From: Fluviicola chungangensis
GTDB taxonomy: Bacteria; Bacteroidota; Bacteroidia; Flavobacteriales_D; Crocinitomicaceae
NCBI RefSeq assembly: GCF_007558725.1
Contig: NZ_VLPL01000001.1
Coordinates: 1,984-65,983 of the forward strand
Length of the DNA stretch: 64,000 nt
Reading direction: 5' to 3'
Made by a program: the position numbers and the translations under genes
Notes under the pieces: generated by a model
Databases searched by the model: none
The model's input: the letters and a program-made list of their open reading frames with translations, nothing else
What the model was told of the DNA's origin: nothing
Shown here: positions 59,281-64,000 of the stretch, piece by piece
Numbering within the stretch: position 1 is the stretch's first letter
Layout: every line of letters begins with the position of its first letter

Positions 59281-61647
59281 CTACTGCACCACCAATAACT
59301 TCCGGAACACAGATTTGTCGCGGCTGTAGCCGGTAACCCAATACGTTCCTTTTTTCCAGGAAGCCGTTACAAAATCTGCTTTTGCACCCGGATTTAAACG
59401 CTGTTCCACTAATCTGCCCATGGCATCGCTGATTACGATCCGGTCTGCTGTTACATTGCTTTCCACGGATACAAAACCGTTTGCAGGGTTCGGGTAAAGC
59501 GTCGCGTTGGATTCCTCATTCCATTCGTTCAGTCCCAAGTGCCAGCCTTTGAGCGCAATCGCATATTCTCCTTTTTGCACGTTTATCGCATTCAAGGTTC
59601 CTGTTTTATCCGTTACATTTCCGAAGTTCTTGGTGTAAGTAGGGAATTCTACCCAATCCACCGAGCGGTCCGGGCGATAGAGCAGGATCAGACTGTCTTC
59701 GGTTCCGGTGATCAGCAAATGGTCGAGGAATGCGTTTCCACCACTAATTTGTCCGCTATACCGGAAGGTGGCATTGGCATTGAATCCCGAATTCCAGATC
59801 CCGTCGATACGCCAGTAGCGCTGCGGAGAAATTAATTTTCCGGATTCCCAATCGATTACCGGATCGGGAGCAGCCCAATTGTGTTCTACCAGGACGAAAA
59901 CAGAATCGCTTACGTTTTGAACTTGTAAGAGCATATTGGAATGCGATAAATTTTTTGTTCCTGTTGTTGTAACAGTCGTGTAGGTTGCGGTTACCGCATG
60001 GGAGATCAATTCGTCCCGGTTCAGGTACCCGAAAGTAGGAATAAACGGAACGGAAACCGTCACGGAATTGTTCATTCCGGATGAATGGATCGTTGTTTCA
60101 TACGTATTCCAATTGTCGTCGCGCAGGGTCAGGGTCAGCGGAATCTGATTGCTGTAATTCGTTCTTCCTACCAGTTTTTGCTTCAAATGCACCGTTACGT
60201 CGTGCTGAACTCCATTTTGAACGATGGTTAGGGAATCAATGGAAACATGTGGCCAGCCTCCCTGGAAGATCCAGTCAGCGAAGAAATTGGTGAGGTTGAA
60301 TCCGGTGATTGCACTTAAATCATCGCGGTATTCGATGGCATCCATATCGGAAAATTGGTTCTGTTCCAGCAAAGTCTTTAAGCCGTTGAAGAAAAGGGAA
60401 TCTCCCAGGTATCCGCGAAGGGTATGAATCATATCGGCACCTTTCAGATAAGTCGTGTTTCCATAGGTGTGTGCTTGCGGCACTCCGGAAAGTGGCCAGT
60501 AACCTCCGTCATCCATGTGACAAGTACGCAAGAGTTCTTTGTGTTCATTTCTGACCTGGGATTCGTAAGCAGCGCGGCCACTCAATCCTTCTTTAAAGAC
60601 ATATTCGCAGTATGCGGCACTTCCTTCGTTGATCCACATGTCCTCCGCAGTGCGGCATGTTACCAGGTCGCCCCACCAATGATGAGATAATTCATGTGCC
60701 ATGATGGACTGGTAAGTCAGGCTGCCATCTGCGATAATTTCCGGGTATGCAATGTTCATAGCGTGTTCCATGGCTCCCGCAGTCATTGGTACGAGTACAT
60801 AACCCACGCGGTCCCAGCGGTATGGTCCGAATCTGCTTTCAAAGATATCGAATGCATTTTCCAGGTTCACAAACGAGTTTTTCATTGGTGTGGTATCGGA
60901 AGCATGTGCGGCCAGTTTCACCGGAACGGGGTTGTTCTGATAATCCGTGAAGCTGCTATTGACAAAGACATAATTGGATACAGCCACTGAGATCAGATAG
61001 GATGGAATCGGTTGAAAGACTTTCCAATGATGTGTTTCGGACAAATCGGGATTCATGACCGTTCCCTGGAAAACACCGCCGCAGGCTGCATCATGAGTCG
61101 GAAGGGTGGTTACAAATAAGTCGTAAGCAGACCGGGTAATGAAATTATCGAAGCAGGGAAACCAGGTTTTACCGTAGTTGTGCGGAATATCATCCAGGGA
61201 AACCCCCACGTTAAACGCATACGCGGAATTGAAGTAAAAACCACCGAAAGTAGGATCCTGAACGGTTGTACCGTGATAGAATATTTCAACGGAAGTGGAG
61301 TCCCCGGTATTGAAGGTTCCGCCAAGGCTGACTTTAAATCCCAGTGGAGCAGGAGTGAAGGAAAGTAGGTTTCCGTTGGCATCGTGTACACTGTCTACCG
61401 TTGGTCCCATCAAATCCAATGTGATTTCCGTGATGTTGTTGACTTTCGGTTTAAAGATGACTTGTGTGTGTCCTTTCAGAACGAAAGTACTGAAGTCCTG
61501 CAGGTCGAGGTGAATGTTGTAATGTACGATCGAAATACTGTCGCTGCGGGTATCGTATGGGAACGGTGTTTGAGCGTGTGTTGTATTGAATATGCCCGCA
61601 ACCGGGATCAGTAAACAGAAAAAAAATCGTGCAGCAGCATGTTTCAT
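59281..61647 (-). CDS. M1-family aminopeptidase with T9SS type A sorting domain
   Basis: A 788-residue protein with signal peptide (ending NTTHAQ). The substrate motif is the GAMEN variant GAMEHAMNI. The gluzincin motif HELSHHWWGD gives His318, Glu319 and His322, with the third zinc ligand Glu341 in WINEGSAAY. The catalytic and propeptide-like beta domains precede a T9SS type A domain at about 715-788 (LYPNPANGFVSVESNVTADR ... KGTYWVTGYSR). It trims N-terminal residues from peptides outside the cell. It heads a run with 58324 and 57552. Confidence 0.92.
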   Translation of the reverse strand: MKHAAARFFFCLLIPVAGIFNTTHAQTPFPYDTRSDSISIVHYNIHLDLQDFSTFVLKGHTQVIFKPKVNNITEITLDLMGPTVDSVHDANGNLLSFTPAPLGFKVSLGGTFNTGDSTSVEIFYHGTTVQDPTFGGFYFNSAYAFNVGVSLDDIPHNYGKTWFPCFDNFITRSAYDLFVTTLPTHDAACGGVFQGTVMNPDLSETHHWKVFQPIPSYLISVAVSNYVFVNSSFTDYQNNPVPVKLAAHASDTTPMKNSFVNLENAFDIFESRFGPYRWDRVGYVLVPMTAGAMEHAMNIAYPEIIADGSLTYQSIMAHELSHHWWGDLVTCRTAEDMWINEGSAAYCEYVFKEGLSGRAAYESQVRNEHKELLRTCHMDDGGYWPLSGVPQAHTYGNTTYLKGADMIHTLRGYLGDSLFFNGLKTLLEQNQFSDMDAIEYRDDLSAITGFNLTNFFADWIFQGGWPHVSIDSLTIVQNGVQHDVTVHLKQKLVGRTNYSNQIPLTLTLRDDNWNTYETTIHSSGMNNSVTVSVPFIPTFGYLNRDELISHAVTATYTTVTTTGTKNLSHSNMLLQVQNVSDSVFVLVEHNWAAPDPVIDWESGKLISPQRYWRIDGIWNSGFNANATFRYSGQISGGNAFLDHLLITGTEDSLILLYRPDRSVDWVEFPTYTKNFGNVTDKTGTLNAINVQKGEYAIALKGWHLGLNEWNEESNATLYPNPANGFVSVESNVTADRIVISDAMGRLVEQRLNPGAKADFVTASWKKGTYWVTGYSRDKSVFRKLLVVQ

Positions 61648-62132
61648 GGTTTCAGAAATAAATGACGGTGGATTTCCTGCCTCCGTGTTTGTACAGGAAG
61701 TAAAGATAAGGAATTGTAAATTACAATTGTCAAATTGTTTTTATACACTTTTGAGAAATAAACAGGATTCAGGTTGTTCCGCAAGCGAGGTTTCAGGGTA
61801 TTCCATTTTCGGGGTCCGGGGTGTCAATAAGTACTCAAATCCAGTGAAACCGGGTGTTAAATTCATAACATTTTCATACTCTATCCATACTCTACCCATA
61901 CTCTATCCGTACAGTACTCATACAGCACTCGTATTTGACTTCAAAAAGGCCCGGGATTTTTTTTTGCGGGTTTTGAATTGTGTTACAATTGTGTGAAGTG
62001 TTTTGAATCGTTCCAGGGATAAGCTTTATTTACGCCTCCGCAGTTTGTAAAGAATCCGTTAAGGAATGGAAGGTCTTGACCGAATTCAAAAAAAGATATT
62101 ATTTTAGCCCTTCAAACTACAAATTGATTACT
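61648..62132. other. Gene-free gap between the aminopeptidase and the 62133 gene
   Basis: 485 bp with no believable gene. It is the divergent upstream region of the M1 aminopeptidase (minus) and the small membrane protein (plus), so it should hold both promoters; TAAAGATA near 61697 may be a weak -7 box for the former, and TTG-N21-TATTTTAG near 62076 for the latter. The 11-bp tandem repeat at 61875-61929 lies in it. Confidence 0.55.
61875..61929. repeat. Five 11-bp tandem units (CATACTCTATC type)
   Basis: CATACTCTATC at 61875-61885, CATACTCTACC at 61886-61896, CATACTCTATC at 61897-61907, then the weaker CGTACAGTACT and CATACAGCACT. The 11-bp period is close to one DNA turn, so a bound protein would meet each unit on the same face. 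Confidence 0.7.
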
Positions 62133-62522
62133 ATGAAAGTAAAAGTCGATCAACCGTATACACTGGCTGAGCTAAAGCCGAAACTGGAAGCTGCATTTCC
62201 GGAATACACGGTGAAATTCAGAGGTCCGAAAGTCTTGATTATCGGGGAAGGTAAAATTGCCGGTGCTCAGATATTCGGTGAAAAAAAAGGATTCGTTCGT
62301 CTGAATGAGACATTTCCTACTATGGGGGGGCAAATGCTTTTTGCTTTATCGATTCTTCTTTTGGGAGTTTTGATCCCGTTTATCGTGTTTTTAACGGCTT
62401 TCAAGCCTAAACAGGTGAAATTGCGCGATAACGTTGCAGATTTCTTGCGTAAAGAATACAGTTCAGCAATCGTCCAGTCTAAAAAGGCAGAAGCAGCTGA
62501 TTTATTGGATGCAACAGTTTAA
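62133..62522 (+). CDS. Small membrane protein of unknown function
   Basis: A 129-residue protein. ATG 62133 (MKVKVDQPYTLAELKPKLEA) is preferred to a TTG 19 codons upstream. A soluble N-terminal part (FPEYTVKFRGPKVLIIGEGK ... IFGEKKGFVRLNETFP) is followed by one hydrophobic helix (LFALSILLLGVLIPFIVFLT, about 68-87) and a charged tail (KLRDNVADFLRKEYSSAIVQ). No family recognised. It is convergent with the radical SAM gene across a shared terminator. Confidence 0.7.
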   Translation: MKVKVDQPYTLAELKPKLEAAFPEYTVKFRGPKVLIIGEGKIAGAQIFGEKKGFVRLNETFPTMGGQMLFALSILLLGVLIPFIVFLTAFKPKQVKLRDNVADFLRKEYSSAIVQSKKAEAADLLDATV

Positions 62523-62542
62523 ATAGCTTAAGGAATAAGTTG

Positions 62543-62577
62543 AAAAAGGAATTTGCTGCGGTGGATTCCTTTTTTTG
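62543..62577. terminator. Bidirectional intrinsic terminator between converging genes
   Basis: Arms AAAAAGGAAT (62543-62552) and ATTCCTTTTT (62565-62574) are perfect and enclose a 12-nt loop. A T run follows on the plus strand and an A run precedes it, so it can stop both the 62133 gene and the radical SAM gene. Confidence 0.85.
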
Positions 62578-62585
62578 TTTTCGGC

Positions 62586-63650
62586 CTAAAACAATTTCAT
62601 TTGTCCGCTGGTGTCGGGTATGGAGAATAAGTCGGTCCGCAGGCGTGGGAATGGAGTAGCAGGAAGGAACTTCTTTCGGGCTAATTGCACCTGTCGCTGG
62701 ATATTCAATGCATACACACCTTCTCCTTTCATCCGTGTTCCGAAACGGCTGTCGCTGAGTTTTCCTCCGTGCATGTCGCGCAGCTGGTTCAATACTTTTT
62801 CTGCACGATCGGGATAGTTTTTCGTTACCCAATCGGTAAAAATTTCCCCATTCGGACCATTGAGCCGAACGATCTGGTGATACATGCTCAAGGCTCCGCG
62901 TTTTCCAACGGCTTCTGCGATTGCAAATATTTCATCGTCGTTCAGGGCGGGAATAATGGGAGCCATCAGGACATTGACCGGAATTCCGTGCTGGGAAAGC
63001 AGTTCGATTGCAGCTAATTTCTTGAGACTGGAAGCTGTACGAGGTTCCAGTTTCCGACGCAGTTCCTCTTTTAAGCTGGTTAAACTGATGTTTACGGCAA
63101 CCAGGTTTAATTTGGCCAATTCTTCGAGGATATCGAGGTCCCTGGTGATTAGGGTGTTTTTGGTGATAATCCCAACCGGATGGCGGTATTTCAGCATGAT
63201 TTCGAGCAATTTTCGCGTGATCCCGTATTCGCGTTCACAGGGCTGGTAACAATCCGTATTTCCGGAAATAGAAATGCTTTGCACTTTCCAGGACTTTTTG
63301 TTCAGGGTTTCTTCCAGCAGTTCCGGTGCGTTTTTCTTGACAAGGATGACCCGTTCGAAATCCGTTCCTGCGCTGTAACCCCAATATTCATGCGTGGGAC
63401 GGGCATAACAATATGTGCATCCGTGCTCGCATCCCTGGTAGGGGTTGAGCGAATAGTACATGCCGACATCCGGACTGGACAACTTATTGACAATGGTTTT
63501 CGGGTGAACGTCGATGAATTTGGTCTTCAGTTCGGGTTCTTCCGACGGATCGATGTCGTCAAAATCTTCTCCTTTTTCTTGTGAGAAGAAGCGATTATGC
63601 GGATTGATCTGGGCACCGCGGCCGTTTTTATAGAGAAATTGATCTGACAT
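62586..63650 (-). CDS. PA0069-type radical SAM protein (SplB-related)
   Basis: A 354-residue protein. The [4Fe-4S]/SAM cluster motif is NPYQGCEHGCTYCYARPTHE with Cys74, Cys78 and Cys81. Later landmarks are ISISGNTDCYQPCEREYGIT, GIITKNTLITRDLDILEELA and VNVLMAPIIPALNDDEIFAI. This matches the PA0069/COG1533 family, related to spore photoproduct lyase; members are found widely but their substrate is unknown. The N-terminal ~60 residues carry RGAQINPHNRF, conserved in the family. A good promoter lies upstream. Confidence 0.92.
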   Translation of the reverse strand: MSDQFLYKNGRGAQINPHNRFFSQEKGEDFDDIDPSEEPELKTKFIDVHPKTIVNKLSSPDVGMYYSLNPYQGCEHGCTYCYARPTHEYWGYSAGTDFERVILVKKNAPELLEETLNKKSWKVQSISISGNTDCYQPCEREYGITRKLLEIMLKYRHPVGIITKNTLITRDLDILEELAKLNLVAVNISLTSLKEELRRKLEPRTASSLKKLAAIELLSQHGIPVNVLMAPIIPALNDDEIFAIAEAVGKRGALSMYHQIVRLNGPNGEIFTDWVTKNYPDRAEKVLNQLRDMHGGKLSDSRFGTRMKGEGVYALNIQRQVQLARKKFLPATPFPRLRTDLFSIPDTSGQMKLF

Positions 63651-63672
63651 TGCTTACAGGATGAGGTAGAAG

Positions 63673-63702
63673 CAAAGATACTGATTATTATTTAACTACA
63701 AA
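63673..63702 (-). promoter_or_regulatory. Bacteroidota-type promoter of the radical SAM gene
   Basis: On the minus strand TTTG (complement of 63699-63702), an 18-bp spacer, then TATCTTTG (complement of 63673-63680). The -7 box ends 22 bp before the ATG at 63650. Confidence 0.75.
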
Positions 63703-63817
63703 AAGATTAATTATTAATCATTTTGGTATATGGTGAAAAATATGAAGCAATCGAGCCTTATCCGTTTCGGGAGACTGAATGAAATCGGTAATCCAAAAAA
63801 ACGTTTTCCGGGAATCT

Positions 63818-64000
63818 TTACTTCACCACACGAACGTAGTTTACCTTCCTTTTCTCCCCGTTGGAACTGCAAACGCTTCCTCCGCCAACATGACTTGTCC
63901 GGAGGATGAGTTCGACGGTAAAAACGCCTACGGTACGGAATTTAACTTTTGCAGATGGGGTACCGGGACTCGTTGGTGTTGCTCCCCAAATTGTCCAGAG
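63818..64000 (-). CDS. C-terminal end of a PKD-like protein, cut by the window edge
   Basis: The minus-strand frame from 64000 runs 60 codons to TAA at 63818-63820 and stays open at the edge. It contains WTIWGATPTSPGTPSAKVKF, FRTVGVFTVELILRT and KVNYVRVVK, which resembles the end of a PKD-type module (strand, turn, then NYV-type last strand). It lacks a type A or B sorting domain at this end. The 167-bp gap 63651-63817 holds the radical SAM promoter. Confidence 0.6.
   Translation of the reverse strand, partial: LWTIWGATPTSPGTPSAKVKFRTVGVFTVELILRTSHVGGGSVCSSNGEKRKVNYVRVVK

Noticed and set aside
62325-62330. Seven-G run in the 62133 gene as a phase switch
   Set aside because: Shorter than usual slippage tracts and in a single-copy gene; not convincing.
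63180-63584. 134-residue plus-strand frame opposite the radical SAM gene
   Set aside because: The minus strand holds the CxxxCxxC cluster motif and conserved segments; the plus frame has no features and is a shadow.
1-64000. tRNA or rRNA genes
   Set aside because: I saw no tRNA-like T-loop (GGTTCGAATCC type) with flanking arms and no rRNA-like stretch; a tRNAscan run would settle it.

Overview
The window looks like a chromosomal segment of a gliding, type IX secretion (T9SS) bacterium of the Bacteroidota, most likely order Flavobacteriales and perhaps the Fluviicola/Crocinitomicaceae group (inference from gene content only). The supporting signs are T9SS type A C-terminal sorting domains (four proteins), two gliding-motility-associated type B C-termini, a 2261-residue adhesin with about sixteen SprB-like repeats, many SPII lipoproteins, ECF sigma/anti-sigma pairs, the fused E1 alpha/beta 2-oxoacid dehydrogenase, and promoters of the Bacteroidota form TTG-N19-TAnnTTTG upstream of rpsA and other genes. 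I saw no rRNA, tRNA, CRISPR array, transposase or integrase.

Layout. 1-431: tandem ~203-bp repeats rich in hairpins. 470-6977 (minus): an ECF sigma factor and small zinc-finger anti-sigma, then a tightly overlapped run redoxin (T9SS cargo), YHS protein, DoxX/beta-barrel fusion, DinB, NRDE/TANGO2, ATP-grasp and LysE exporter. 7011-10494: FUSC membrane protein and a kelch T9SS cargo. 10614-16597 (minus): a seven-gene run with split transketolase, a VWA gene between its two subunits, an ECF sigma/anti-sigma/Spy-like module and a class III aminotransferase. 16732-21054 (plus): small secreted protein, CUB/P-domain type B surface protein, GAPDH. 21060-21594: a MITE-like block with inverted ends. 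21610-24932 (minus): HU/SPOR protein, MBL hydrolase, RibD. 25078-27809 (plus): MFS and dicarboxylate/amino-acid symporters.

27892-33190 (minus) is the most unusual region: a tail-fibre-like coiled-coil protein, a large T9SS surface protein, three tandem paralogous lipoproteins with conserved ends and a divergent core, and a truncated fourth copy. One copy carries a run of ten G inside its reading frame. This looks like a variable surface-lipoprotein locus. 33489-40430 holds envelope proteins, a cupin, DUF4287, endonuclease III lacking the usual Fe-S cysteines and a Cys-rich outer-membrane pair. 40438-48417 holds the fused E1 dehydrogenase, a PadR/PspC operon with a candidate operator, and rpsA. 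49174-55959 is the giant SprB-type adhesin. 55981-63650 holds an exported FAD oxidoreductase, envelope proteins, an M1-family T9SS aminopeptidase, a small membrane protein and a PA0069-type radical SAM enzyme. A PKD-like protein is cut by the right edge.

The genes point to an envelope-centred lifestyle: secreted adhesins and enzymes exported by T9SS, surface lipoproteins, stress-sensing sigma modules, and ordinary central metabolism in between. The T9SS machinery itself is not in the window.
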